In this document: positions 1 through 7,834 of the stretch, piece after piece
How positions within the stretch are numbered: position 1 is the first letter of the stretch
How the letters are laid out: every line of letters starts with the position of its first letter
Assembly: GCA_050247515.1 (NCBI GenBank)
Contig: JBFWUB010000014.1
Location: 58,358-122,357 of the forward strand
DNA length: 64,000 bases
Direction of reading: 5' to 3'
From: RAM1 sp050247515
Lineage (GTDB): Bacteria > Pseudomonadota > Gammaproteobacteria > Burkholderiales > Burkholderiaceae_C
The notes under the pieces: model-generated
What the model saw: only the letters and a program-made list of their open reading frames with translations
What the model was told of the DNA's origin: nothing
The model's database searches: none
Translations under genes and position numbers: made by a program

Positions 1-290
1 CCTACCTCGCCCACGCCGCCTTGATCGCTGCCGGCCTGTATGGCGTGGAAAAGGGCCTGAAGCTCACCACACCGCCCATCACCGGCACCAACGGCGGCGC
101 CGAGAACATTCCGCGCGCGCCGCGCACGCTGATCGAGACGACGCGCATCTTCCGTGAGTCCAAGGTGGCGCGCGACATGCTGGGCGACACCTTCGTCGAC
201 CACTTCGCTGCGACGCGCGAGTGGGAATGGCGGCAGTGGCTGGATGCGGTCACTGATTGGGAAATGAAGCGGTATTTCGAGATTATTTGA
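1..290 (+). CDS. Glutamine synthetase family protein, C-terminal fragment (gene starts outside the window)
   Basis: Only the last 95 residues are present; the reading frame is open from base 3 to the TGA at 288-290. The tail carries the PRAPRTLIETTRIFRESK-type stretch and the WEWRQWLDAVTDWEMKRYFE ending seen at the C-terminus of glutamine-synthetase-like ligases such as gamma-glutamylpolyamine or gamma-glutamylamide synthetases (PuuA/GlnT type). The genes that follow (Fe-alcohol dehydrogenase, PuuD-like hydrolase, aldehyde dehydrogenase) fit polyamine or amine catabolism through gamma-glutamyl intermediates better than ammonia assimilation. That role is an inference, because the catalytic core lies outside the window. 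Confidence 0.85.
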   Translation, partial: YLAHAALIAAGLYGVEKGLKLTTPPITGTNGGAENIPRAPRTLIETTRIFRESKVARDMLGDTFVDHFAATREWEWRQWLDAVTDWEMKRYFEII

Positions 291-322
291 TATGCCTGTT
301 GCTGCTGCATTGTTGGCTGTCG

Positions 323-569
323 CTGCTTCGCGGCAGGCGGTGCCCGGCGGGGGCTCTCACTGCGGCGGTTTTTGCTTCGCAAAAACTCCGCTGCGGTGCT
401 CGGGGGTCAGTCGCGCCGCGGAACTCGCTGCACTACGCTTCGCTTCGTTCCGCTCAAACAGCCGCGGCGAGCATGTGCACGATGCGCGCCAAGGCGCGCC
501 GACATTCCCCCCTGCGCTCCTCGCCGCCGCAGAGGTCGCCCCCGCCGGGCACCGCCTGCCGCGAAGCAG
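323..569 (+). repeat. Intergenic element, copy A: ~247 bp bounded by a perfect 32-bp inverted repeat
   Basis: Bases 323-354 are the exact reverse complement of 538-569. The interior shares stretches with copies B (610-852, opposite orientation) and C (28321-28557, same orientation), for example the run of reverse-complementary GCGC segments and the ending near AGAGG before the right arm. This copy is the most diverged of the three. Together with copy B it fills the 611-bp gene-free stretch between the glutamine-synthetase-like gene and the Fe-alcohol dehydrogenase. Open frames crossing it have no recognisable protein features. Confidence 0.85.
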
Positions 570-609
570 GGGATTGGCAGTCCACCGGCGGCGCGCCAAC
601 ATAGTCTCT

Positions 610-852
610 GCAAAGCCTGCCTGCCGGGCACACCGGCCTGGGGGCGCCTCTGTGACGCTGAGCAGCGCAGGGGTGAGTGTCGGCGCGCGCCAGCGCGCTT
701 CGTGCTCTGACTCACCGCACCTGTTTGAGCGCAGCGCGCAGCGCGTAGCGAGTTGTGCGGTGCGACCGAACTCCGAGCAGCGCAAGGGAGTCGCCGCAGG
801 CGACCGTCACAGTGAAGCCCCCAGGCCGGTGTGCCCGGCAGGCAGGCTTTGC
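610..852 (-). repeat. Intergenic element, copy B: 243 bp bounded by a perfect 36-bp inverted repeat
   Basis: Bases 610-645 pair perfectly with 817-852. Read on the minus strand, the interior is nearly the same as that of copy C at 28321-28557, including the TTCGGTCGCACCGCACAACT, GGTGCGGTGAGTCAGAGCAC and GCCGACACTCACC blocks. The terminal arms of B and C differ in sequence although each pairs with its own partner. It ends about 50 bp upstream of the Fe-alcohol dehydrogenase start. Confidence 0.88.
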
Positions 853-901
853 CGCGAGGTGCAAGCGTAAAGACAAGCAACGAAACCTACGAAACTCCAC
901 A

Positions 902-2035
902 ATGACCATCACAGGCTTCTCCTTCCCCACAGCCATCAAGTTCGGCGCCGGCGCGCGCAAGCTTGTGGCCGACCACCTGAAAGAGCAGGACCTCAAGCGC
1001 CCGCTGATCGTGACCGACAAGGCGCTGGCCGCATTGCCGGTGCTGGCCGAATTCAAGACGCATCTCAATGGACTGGAAGCGGCAGTCTTCAACGGTGTGT
1101 TCGGCAACCCCACCTGCAGCCAGGTGATGGACGGCGCGGCCGCGTACAAGGCCCACAACGCTGACTGCGTGATCGGCTTTGGCGGTGGCGCTGCGCTGGA
1201 CGTGGCCAAGGTGGTGGGCATTGCCGCCACGCACGAGGGTGACATCCTCGAATACGTGTGGGACCACCCCAACGTGCGCCCCATTGTCAACGCGCTGCCG
1301 TACTTCGTGGCGCTGCCCACCACCTCGGGCACGGGCTCCGAGGTCGGCCGTTCGTCGGTGGTCAGTGAAAACGACACCCACCTCAAGCGAGTGGTGTTCA
1401 GCCCGAAGATTCTGGCCAAGTGCGTGTTCGCCGACCCCGAGCTCACGCTGGGCCTGCCCCCGCAGGTGACGGCCGCCACCGGCATGGACGCGCTCACGCA
1501 CAACATTGAAAGCTACCTGTCACCCGCCTACCACCCGCTGTGCGACGGCATCGCGCTGGAAGGCGCCCGCATCGCGGCGGCGGCGTTGCTCACGGCGGTG
1601 AACGAGCCGGGCAACCTGAAGGCGCGCAGCGACATGATGATGGCGTCCATGATGGGCGCGATTGCCTTTCAGAAAGACCTGGGGGCGGTGCACTCGTGCG
1701 CGCATGCGCTGGGGGCTGTGTGCGACCTGCACCACGGCCTGGCCAACGCGCTGATGATCGACACCGTGATGGAATGGAACTACGAGGCCGTGCCCGCGAA
1801 GTTTGACGAGCTGGCCCATGTGTGCGGTGTGTCCGGCGGCGGGGAGAACTTCGTGCCGTGGCTGCGCGCGCTGAAGGCGCGCGTGGGCATCACCGGGCGG
1901 CTGTCGGCGCACGGCGTGAAGGCAGAGCACATCCCGCGCCTGGTGGAGATTGCCACGGCCGACATCTGCCACCAGACCAACCCCAGGCCCTGCACGGCGG
2001 CGGACTTCAAGGCGCTGTTCGAGGCCGCGCTCTGA
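902..2035 (+). CDS. Iron-containing alcohol dehydrogenase
   Basis: A 377-residue protein starting at the ATG at 902; the open frame upstream only runs through repeat copy B. It shows the group III (metal-dependent) alcohol dehydrogenase layout: an NAD-binding half with GFGGGAALDVAK (the GGGxxxD motif) and a metal-binding helical half with HNIESYLSPAYHPLCDG and HSCAHALGAVCDLHHG supplying the Asp/His ligands. It would interconvert an alcohol and an aldehyde with NAD(P)H in the cytoplasm. It lies 4 bp upstream of a PuuD-like hydrolase and, with the next three genes, forms a tight run. The substrate is unknown; context suggests an amino-aldehyde, hydroxybutyrate or similar product of amine breakdown. 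Confidence 0.9.
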   Translation: MTITGFSFPTAIKFGAGARKLVADHLKEQDLKRPLIVTDKALAALPVLAEFKTHLNGLEAAVFNGVFGNPTCSQVMDGAAAYKAHNADCVIGFGGGAALDVAKVVGIAATHEGDILEYVWDHPNVRPIVNALPYFVALPTTSGTGSEVGRSSVVSENDTHLKRVVFSPKILAKCVFADPELTLGLPPQVTAATGMDALTHNIESYLSPAYHPLCDGIALEGARIAAAALLTAVNEPGNLKARSDMMMASMMGAIAFQKDLGAVHSCAHALGAVCDLHHGLANALMIDTVMEWNYEAVPAKFDELAHVCGVSGGGENFVPWLRALKARVGITGRLSAHGVKAEHIPRLVEIATADICHQTNPRPCTAADFKALFEAAL

Positions 2036-2039
2036 CCCC

Positions 2040-2816
2040 ATGGACCGCCTGAAGATCGGCATCAGCGCCTGCTTCTTTCACCCCGACCCGGGGCGCAAGG
2101 TCGCGGCCAGCAAGACGCTGCAGTTCATTGAACAGTCCACCGCGCACTGGGTCATGTCGCTGGGCGCGCTGCCGTTCATGGTGCCCGCGCCCAGCGGCGA
2201 TACCTTTCGCGGCGACGTGGCCGTGGCCGACTATGCCCATGCGCTGGACGGCATCGTCATGCACGGCGGTGCCGATGTGTGGCCCGGCAGCTATGGCGAA
2301 CAGCCCTTGCGCCCCGAATGGACGGGCGACCGCGTGCGTGATGAATACGAAATGGCGCTGGTGTGCGCCTTCAGCGCAGCGGGCAAGCCGGTGTTCGGCA
2401 TCTGCCGCGGCCTGCAGCTCATCAACGTGGCGCACGGCGGCACGCTGTACCAGGACATCGCGACGCAAAAGCCCGGCGCGCGCACCCACCGCGACGCGGA
2501 TGCGTACGACCTGAACTTCCATGACGTGAGCATTCTGCCGGGCACGCGCCTGGCCGACCTGCTGGGCGGTGCGGGCAACCACACCATCAACAGCGTGCAC
2601 CACCAGGGCATCAAGGACCTGGCGCCCGGCTTCACCGTGGAGGCGACCTCGCCCGACGACGGCGTGATCGAGGCTATCCGTTCGACAGGCGATGCGTGGA
2701 TTCATGCGGTGCAATGGCACCCGGAATTCCACCGGGCCGACCTGGGCGTGGTGGACGACACCCCTTTGTTGCAAGACTTTCTGGACGCCGCGCGAGCGGC
2801 GCGCCGTACTTCGTAA
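2040..2816 (+). CDS. puuD: Gamma-glutamyl-GABA hydrolase-like class I glutamine amidotransferase (PuuD family), copy 1
   Basis: A 258-residue protein; the ATG at 2040 follows the stop of the dehydrogenase by 4 bp. The class I amidotransferase (peptidase C26) triad is visible: nucleophile Cys in FGICRGLQLINVA and His/Glu in AVQWHPEFH. PuuD enzymes hydrolyse gamma-glutamyl-gamma-aminobutyrate to glutamate and GABA. The adjacent aldehyde dehydrogenase (PuuC-like) and the glutamine-synthetase-like ligase at the window edge (PuuA-like) support that role. A paralogue with the same LKIG-S-ACF start lies at 6568-7473. Assignment to the family is firm; the precise gamma-glutamyl substrate is inferred. 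Confidence 0.88.
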   Translation: MDRLKIGISACFFHPDPGRKVAASKTLQFIEQSTAHWVMSLGALPFMVPAPSGDTFRGDVAVADYAHALDGIVMHGGADVWPGSYGEQPLRPEWTGDRVRDEYEMALVCAFSAAGKPVFGICRGLQLINVAHGGTLYQDIATQKPGARTHRDADAYDLNFHDVSILPGTRLADLLGGAGNHTINSVHHQGIKDLAPGFTVEATSPDDGVIEAIRSTGDAWIHAVQWHPEFHRADLGVVDDTPLLQDFLDAARAARRTS

Positions 2817-2821
2817 ACACC

Positions 2822-4198
2822 ATGACCACACTTGCCGTACACAATCCCGCCACTGGTGCAAAGATCACCGACCTGCCGGCCGACGACGCCGCATCCGTCG
2901 CGGCCAGGGCCGCCGCGGCCCGCGCCGCGCAGCCCGCCTGGGCCGCCACGCCGCTGGACGCGCGCAAGGCCTGCATCACGCAATTCCGCGCCGGCGTGGT
3001 GCGTGACCTGGAGCAGCTGGCCGCCACCATGACGCGCGAAACCGGCAAGCCCATCAAGATGTCGCGCAACGAACTCAACGGCCTGCTGGGCCGCATCGAC
3101 TTCTTCCTGGAAGAAATCGAGCTGTCGATGGCGACGGAGACCGTCTATGACGAAGGCGGCATGACCGAACAGATCCAGCACACGCCGCTGGGCGTGGTGG
3201 CCAACATCTCGGCCTGGAACTACCCGTGGTTCGTGGGCTGCAACGTGATCATCCCCGCGCTGCTCACGGGCAACGCCGTGCTGTACAAGCCGTCGGAATA
3301 CGCGGCCATGACCGGCCTGGAAATTGCCCGCCTGCTGCACGAGGCGGGCGTGCCGCGCGATGTGATGGCCTGCCTGATTGGCACGGGCGAGGTCGGCACG
3401 GCGCTGCTGGCGCAGCAGATTGACGGCGTGTTCTTCACCGGCTCGGTGGCCACGGGCCGCAAGATCGCGCAAGCCGTGTCGGGCAAATTCATCAAGCTGC
3501 AGCTGGAGCTGGGCGGCAAGGACCCGACCTACGTGGCCGACGATGCCGACCCGAAAGCCGCTGCCGAGTCGCTGGCCGACGGCGCCATGTACAACACCGG
3601 CCAGAGCTGCTGCAGCGTGGAGCGCATCTACGTGCATGAGGCGATCCACGACGCGTTCGTCCAGCATTTCGTCGATACCGTCAAAGGCTTCACCGCCGGC
3701 GACCCGATGAGCGACGGCACCTACATTGGCGCCATCACCCGTGCGCCGCAGCTGGACGTGCTGGACGCACAGGTGGCCGATGCCAAAGCCAAAGGCGCCA
3801 CGCTGCTGGCCGGCGGCGCGCGTGGCGCGGGCCCCGGCAACTGGTACCAGCCCACGGTGTTCAGCAACGTCAACCACACCATGGAGTTGATGAAGGAAGA
3901 AAGCTTCGGCCCCATCATCGGCATCCAGAAAGTGTCGGGTGATGCGCAAGCGGTACAGCTGATGAACGACACGCACTATGGCCTGACGGCCGGCGTGTAC
4001 ACGCGCGACGAAGGCCGCGCCCAGCGCATCCTTGAACAGGTCAACGCCGGCAGCGTGTACTGGAACTGCTGCGACCGCGTGAGCCCGCGCCTGCCCTGGA
4101 GCGGCGTGGGCGACAGCGGCGTGGGCCTCACGCTGTCCACCTACGGCATCGATACGTTCACGCGGCCCAAGGCATGGCATCTGCGGCAAGCCGGATGA
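2822..4198 (+). CDS. NAD(P)-dependent aldehyde dehydrogenase
   Basis: A 458-residue aldehyde dehydrogenase beginning MTTLAVHNPATG. The signatures appear in order: cofactor-binding NYPWFVGCNVIIPALLTGNA, Lys in VLYKPSE, FTGSVATGR, the catalytic Glu motif LELGGKDP and the catalytic Cys motif NTGQSCCSVERIYV. It is slightly shorter than the typical ~480-500 residues. It starts 5 bp after the PuuD-like gene and its stop overlaps the next start (ATGA at 4195-4198). Context suggests oxidation of a gamma-glutamyl-aminoaldehyde or aminobutyraldehyde; betaine aldehyde or succinic semialdehyde are alternatives that the sequence does not exclude. Confidence 0.93.
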   Translation: MTTLAVHNPATGAKITDLPADDAASVAARAAAARAAQPAWAATPLDARKACITQFRAGVVRDLEQLAATMTRETGKPIKMSRNELNGLLGRIDFFLEEIELSMATETVYDEGGMTEQIQHTPLGVVANISAWNYPWFVGCNVIIPALLTGNAVLYKPSEYAAMTGLEIARLLHEAGVPRDVMACLIGTGEVGTALLAQQIDGVFFTGSVATGRKIAQAVSGKFIKLQLELGGKDPTYVADDADPKAAAESLADGAMYNTGQSCCSVERIYVHEAIHDAFVQHFVDTVKGFTAGDPMSDGTYIGAITRAPQLDVLDAQVADAKAKGATLLAGGARGAGPGNWYQPTVFSNVNHTMELMKEESFGPIIGIQKVSGDAQAVQLMNDTHYGLTAGVYTRDEGRAQRILEQVNAGSVYWNCCDRVSPRLPWSGVGDSGVGLTLSTYGIDTFTRPKAWHLRQAG

Positions 4199-4860
4199 AG
4201 CTGACGCTGTTCGACCTGGACCACACGCTGCTGTCGGGTGACAGCGATGTGCTGTGGGTGGATTTTCTGATGGACCGGGGCGTGGTGGACCGCGCGGCAT
4301 TCGCCGCGCGCAACGCCGATGTGGAAGCGCGCTACAAGGCCGGCACCGTCAACGCGCAGGAGTTTGCCGACTTTTACGTGGGCACACTGGCTGGGCGCAC
4401 GCCGGCGCAGTGGGAGCCGCTGCGCCAGGAGTTTCTGGCCACGCACATCGTGCCGCGCATTCCGCCGGCTGCCATCGCGCTGGTCAACCAGCACCTGGAC
4501 GCGGGCGAGCTGGTCGTGCTCACCACGGCTACCAACCGCTTCATCACCGAACTGACGGCGCTGTACCTGGGCATCGAACACCTGATCGCCACCGACTGTG
4601 AGCTGGGCCGCGACGGCACATTCACCGGCCGCACCCAGGGCACGCTGAACATGCGCGAAGGCAAGGTCGCGCGGCTGCATGAGTGGCTGTACGCGCGCGG
4701 CCATGCGCTGGCGCAGCTGGACAGCACCGCCTACAGCGACAGCATCAACGACTTGCCGCTGCTGTCGGCGGTGAACCACCCGGTGGCGGTGGACCCGGAT
4801 GCGAAGCTGGCGCAGCAGGCGCGCGAGCGGGGGTGGCGGGTGATCCAGCTGGCGCGCTGA
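4195..4860 (+). CDS. HAD-superfamily hydrolase, subfamily IB (SerB-like phosphatase)
   Basis: A 221-residue protein starting MKLTLFDLDHTLL, whose ATG overlaps the aldehyde dehydrogenase stop. Motif I is FDLDHTLLSGDSD (nucleophile Asp and acid/base Asp), motif II is the Thr in VVLTTATN, and motif III includes the Asp of AYSDSINDLPLL. The spacing matches the subfamily IB hydrolases related to phosphoserine phosphatase. Coupled translation with the dehydrogenase suggests operon membership, although these HAD genes are often housekeeping phosphatases whose substrate cannot be read from sequence. Confidence 0.88.
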   Translation: MKLTLFDLDHTLLSGDSDVLWVDFLMDRGVVDRAAFAARNADVEARYKAGTVNAQEFADFYVGTLAGRTPAQWEPLRQEFLATHIVPRIPPAAIALVNQHLDAGELVVLTTATNRFITELTALYLGIEHLIATDCELGRDGTFTGRTQGTLNMREGKVARLHEWLYARGHALAQLDSTAYSDSINDLPLLSAVNHPVAVDPDAKLAQQARERGWRVIQLAR

Positions 4861-4884
4861 TCCATCCGTACGGCGCGATTGAAG

Positions 4885-4995
4885 CCTTGCTCTATTTTTT
4901 CGAGCTTTCTCGGAAGAGAGGTAACTTGTTGATTTTCAAAGGAAATTCGATTTCTTCTTTTAAAAATCTCTACTTTTCTCTTTTTTTTTCAAAGA
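4885..4995. other. AT-rich patch in a gene-free interval (4861-5103)
   Basis: This ~110-bp stretch is dominated by A and T, including nine Ts at 4981-4989 and several T/A tracts, against very GC-rich surroundings. It lies between convergent genes (HAD hydrolase on plus, YjjJ on minus). No gene, RNA fold or insertion-sequence end is recognised in it. The remainder of the interval up to 5103 is GC-rich with short self-complementary segments. Confidence 0.6.
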
Positions 4996-5103
4996 CGGGC
5001 TTGCCAGCGTTCTCCGACTGAAGACGCCGTGGCGGCACGGCGCCTTGTTCGCGCCGCCCTGCCGCAACGGGCGCTCATCCCGGAGAAACCAGAAAGTGGT
5101 TGA

Positions 5104-6453
5104 CTACCCCAAGCGGCCGATCTTTTCCCTCGCCGCCTCCTGATGCACCCCCAGCGCCGCCAGACAAGGCGCAAACCGCCGGCTGAAGCCATCGGCCTCC
5201 CGCACCCGCGCCAGGAACTGCGCCGCCAATGCGTCCGCTTGCCGCCAGGTGTCATGGCCCACGCTTGCGTGCAGGTTCGCCGGCGCCAGCGTGTCGGGCA
5301 GGCCGCCGCCCGATCGCGGCGCAAACGCCATGGGCGTCATGTCGTAGGCCGGTGCCAGCGCCCACGGGCGGCCCTCTTCGGTCATGAACGACAGGTTGCC
5401 CGCGTGCATGTCGGTATTGCCGATCAGCGTGCCGAACGCCCACAGCAGCGCGGCGCCAGGCAAGGCGTCCGCGCGCACATGGCCGGCGTCGGCCAGGCGT
5501 TGCACGGTCACGGGCCAGGGGGCAGCGCCACCGCCCACAAATTCCGCGTCCAGCGCCGTGAGCGACAGCAGGCCGCGCCGGCCCAGTGTGTCCACGCGGT
5601 CGAAGCGCTCCACTTCCAGAAAGCGTTGCCCCGCCGCGTCCAGCAGCGCGGTGCGCGCGGCGGGCACGCCTGCGTCGGCCAGCGTCTGCAGGGCGAGGTG
5701 CTCGGCCAGCAGCAGGTCGCGCCAGCGCTGCGTGACCGGGCCGGGCTCGGGCTCGCTGAACTTCACGAGCACATGGCGCGCGCCGGCGGCGGTGTCGGCC
5801 CATGCCATGAACTTGGGCTGCTCACCGCCGGCGGACGAGCCGGGTGACTCGCCCTGGGCTGCTTCACGCGCCAGCCGGGGGTATGCGGTGGCTTTGCCGG
5901 TCTGCGCAATGGGCGCCGGCACGGCGGCGGCCAGGAACTGTGCGCGCGCTGCGTCGCCCAGCAGCAGGTTGCCCACCGGGTCGTGCCCCTGCGCCAGCAG
6001 CGCGCGCAGGGCGTGGGTGTCGGACCAGTCCGCCAGCCGGGGCGGCAGGCCCATCGCCCCACCGTGGCGCGCCACCCAGGCCCGGCCCAGGTAGCCCTGC
6101 GGGCGCATGTCCAGCAGCCACCAGGGCAGGCCGGGGGTGTAGTGAGTACCGCCGGATGGTGTCTGCATGACGAAGCCGTCGGGCCGCACGGGCACCAGCG
6201 TGCCCAGGTGCTGCAGCTGACCCGCCGCGTCCACGCGGTAGACGGGGATGTCGGGCAACGCACGGGCCGTGTCGCGCAGGGCGTACTGAATAGATCGCGC
6301 GGCGCCGATGCGCACCACCTCGCTGCCCAGCGCGGCCAGCCGACGCGACAGCGTGGGCTGGCTCAAACCCAGCGCCTGAGCCAATGCCCGCGCGGGCTGC
6401 GGCCCGCCGGCCAGCTGCAGGCGCAGGGGATCGATGGCGACGTCGGTGGCCAT
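5104..6453 (-). CDS. yjjJ: HipA-type serine/threonine kinase with N-terminal HTH (YjjJ/HipH family)
   Basis: A 449-residue protein. Residues ~1-60 form a helix-turn-helix (ARALAQALGLSQPTLSRRL) and the rest is a HipA-like kinase fold. Visible elements are a Gly-rich phosphate-binding segment GESPGSSAGGEQPKF, an invariant Lys in VLVKFSE, the catalytic loop GNTDMHAGNLSF and the metal-binding AYDMTP. Length and built-in DNA-binding domain match E. coli YjjJ, a HipA homologue that carries its own HTH instead of a separate HipB. No HipB-like partner gene is adjacent. Iterons and a palindrome at 6451-6501, just upstream of the start, are likely operator sites. In HipA relatives the kinase phosphorylates host proteins; the target here is unknown. 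Confidence 0.9.
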   Translation of the reverse strand: MATDVAIDPLRLQLAGGPQPARALAQALGLSQPTLSRRLAALGSEVVRIGAARSIQYALRDTARALPDIPVYRVDAAGQLQHLGTLVPVRPDGFVMQTPSGGTHYTPGLPWWLLDMRPQGYLGRAWVARHGGAMGLPPRLADWSDTHALRALLAQGHDPVGNLLLGDAARAQFLAAAVPAPIAQTGKATAYPRLAREAAQGESPGSSAGGEQPKFMAWADTAAGARHVLVKFSEPEPGPVTQRWRDLLLAEHLALQTLADAGVPAARTALLDAAGQRFLEVERFDRVDTLGRRGLLSLTALDAEFVGGGAAPWPVTVQRLADAGHVRADALPGAALLWAFGTLIGNTDMHAGNLSFMTEEGRPWALAPAYDMTPMAFAPRSGGGLPDTLAPANLHASVGHDTWRQADALAAQFLARVREADGFSRRFAPCLAALGVHQEAAREKIGRLG

Positions 6454-6501
6454 ATTCGCAGAATATGAATAGATTTGTGAATAGATAAATGAATAGATAT
6501 T
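6451..6501 (-). promoter_or_regulatory. Palindrome plus three 12-bp iterons upstream of yjjJ
   Basis: Bases 6451-6467 read CATATTC-GCA-GAATATG, a perfect 7-bp inverted repeat that includes the yjjJ start codon. It runs into three contiguous 12-bp direct repeats at 6466-6477, 6478-6489 and 6490-6501, each beginning TGAATAGAT. The array is AT-rich in a GC-rich region and sits between divergent yjjJ and the second PuuD-like gene. Binding by YjjJ's own HTH is an inference. Confidence 0.65.
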
Positions 6502-6567
6502 CTAGTCATTTCGGCGCTGGCAAGTTGCGGCACCGTCCGACAAGCCGGCCGTGGCGACGGGTTCACA

Positions 6568-7473
6568 ATGGTGCCCAACATGCCCGACAACCGCCTCAAG
6601 ATCGGCCTGTCGGCGTGCTTTTCGCACGCCGACCCTTCGCGTTCGCTGTTCACCAACAAGACGCTGCAGTACGTGGAGCAGTCCATCGCGCACTGGATCA
6701 TGTCTGCCGGCGCCATGGTGGTCATGGTGCCCTGCCCCACGGGTGAGACGGCGCGCGGCGACGTCAAGCTGTCGCATTACGCGCAGTGGCTGGACGGCGT
6801 GGTGATGCATGGCGGCGCCGACGTGTGGCCCGGCAGCTATGGCGAGGAGCCGCTGCAGGACGCATGGATTGGCGACCGCATCCGCGACCTGTACGACCTG
6901 GCGCTGGTGGAGGCCTTCGAGCAGGCGGGCAAGCCCATCTTTGGCGTGTGCCGTGGCATGCAGCTGATCAACGTGGCCTTTGGCGGCACGCTGTACCAGG
7001 ACATCGAAACCCAGCATTACCACCCCCAGACGCTGCGCCACCGGGACGCGGTGACCTACGACCAGAACTTTCACGAGATCGAGCTGGTGGAGTATTCGCA
7101 CCTGGCCGCCCTGTACCCCGGCGTGCTGCGCGCGCGGGTCAACAGCATCCACCACCAGGCGGTCAGGAACCTGGCGCCGGGCTTCACGGTGGAAGCCTGG
7201 AGCGAGCCCGACCGCATCCCCGAGGCGATCCGGCGCCTGGCCCCTGCCGGGCGCGACCAGGCGGGCGGCTACATTGCCGCCACGCAATGGCACCCCGAAT
7301 TTCACAAGGTCGGCGGCAACACGCTGGACGACACGCCCATCCTCATGGACTTCCTGTCGGCCTGCACGCAGGCGCGCAACCGCAAACGCCCGCCGCCGCG
7401 CAGCCTGCCGGGCCAGATACGCGACCGGGCGGCGCGGCTGTTGCGACAGGCGCTGCTGTCGCGCCAGGATTGA
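6568..7473 (+). CDS. Gamma-glutamyl-GABA hydrolase-like class I amidotransferase (PuuD family), copy 2
   Basis: A 301-residue PuuD-like hydrolase with catalytic Cys in FGVCRGMQLINVAFGG and His/Glu in ATQWHPEFH. It parallels the product of 2040-2816 along most of its length (shared NRLKIG, MHGGADVWPGSYGE and GGTLYQDI blocks). It differs by a C-terminal basic extension after DFLSAC that is rich in Arg (RNRKRPPPR onward). The start could be the ATG at 6568 or the one at 6580 (MPDNRLKIG), which aligns better with copy 1; neither has an obvious ribosome binding site. It is transcribed divergently from yjjJ. Confidence 0.85.
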   Translation: MVPNMPDNRLKIGLSACFSHADPSRSLFTNKTLQYVEQSIAHWIMSAGAMVVMVPCPTGETARGDVKLSHYAQWLDGVVMHGGADVWPGSYGEEPLQDAWIGDRIRDLYDLALVEAFEQAGKPIFGVCRGMQLINVAFGGTLYQDIETQHYHPQTLRHRDAVTYDQNFHEIELVEYSHLAALYPGVLRARVNSIHHQAVRNLAPGFTVEAWSEPDRIPEAIRRLAPAGRDQAGGYIAATQWHPEFHKVGGNTLDDTPILMDFLSACTQARNRKRPPPRSLPGQIRDRAARLLRQALLSRQD

Positions 7474-7489
7474 CGGATCCCGACGGGTG

Positions 7490-7834
7490 CTATCCATGCA
7501 CGCCGCGTGAATCGTCAGGCGCCTGGGCGCGGTCGTTCATGCCGTAGTCGCGCACCACGGCGGCCACGCGCAGGCGGTAGTCGGCGAAAGCCACCGCGCG
7601 GCCAAAGGCCTGCGTGCGACGGTGCGGCTCCAGGTTGCGCCACTGCGCGACGGCCGCCTCGTCGCGCCAGAAGCTCAGCGACAGCAGCTTGCCCGGGGTG
7701 GTGAGGCTCTGGAAGCGTTCGATGGAGATGAAGCCGTCGATCCGTTCCAGCAGCGGGCGCAACGCGGCGGCGGCGTCCAGGTAGGGCTGCATCTGGCCGT
7801 CGGCCGGCGTCACTTCAAAGATCACGGCCATCAT
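7490..7834 (-). CDS. Antibiotic biosynthesis monooxygenase (ABM)-domain protein
   Basis: A 114-residue protein with the ABM-type dimeric alpha/beta-barrel pattern: MAVIFEVTPADGQMQPYL, then GFISIERFQSL, LLSLSFWRDEAAVAQWRN and HRRTQAFGR. Its ATG overlaps the stop of the upstream NIPSNAP-like gene by 4 bp (ATGA at 7831-7834), indicating translational coupling. ABM proteins include heme-degrading and quinol-oxidising enzymes and many of unknown function. The pairing with a NIPSNAP protein and a divergent ArsR regulator suggests a small stress or detoxification unit. Confidence 0.85.
   Translation of the reverse strand: MMAVIFEVTPADGQMQPYLDAAAALRPLLERIDGFISIERFQSLTTPGKLLSLSFWRDEAAVAQWRNLEPHRRTQAFGRAVAFADYRLRVAAVVRDYGMNDRAQAPDDSRGVHG

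Noticed and set aside
292..870. Open frames of 110-190 codons across the 291-901 intergenic region
   Set aside because: They consist of repeat elements A and B, have Arg/Ala/Pro-rich translations on both strands, and show no ribosome binding site or protein motif.
2702..4300. A 532-codon open frame antisense to the aldehyde dehydrogenase
   Set aside because: It is the GC-driven complement of a clear dehydrogenase gene; no motifs are present.
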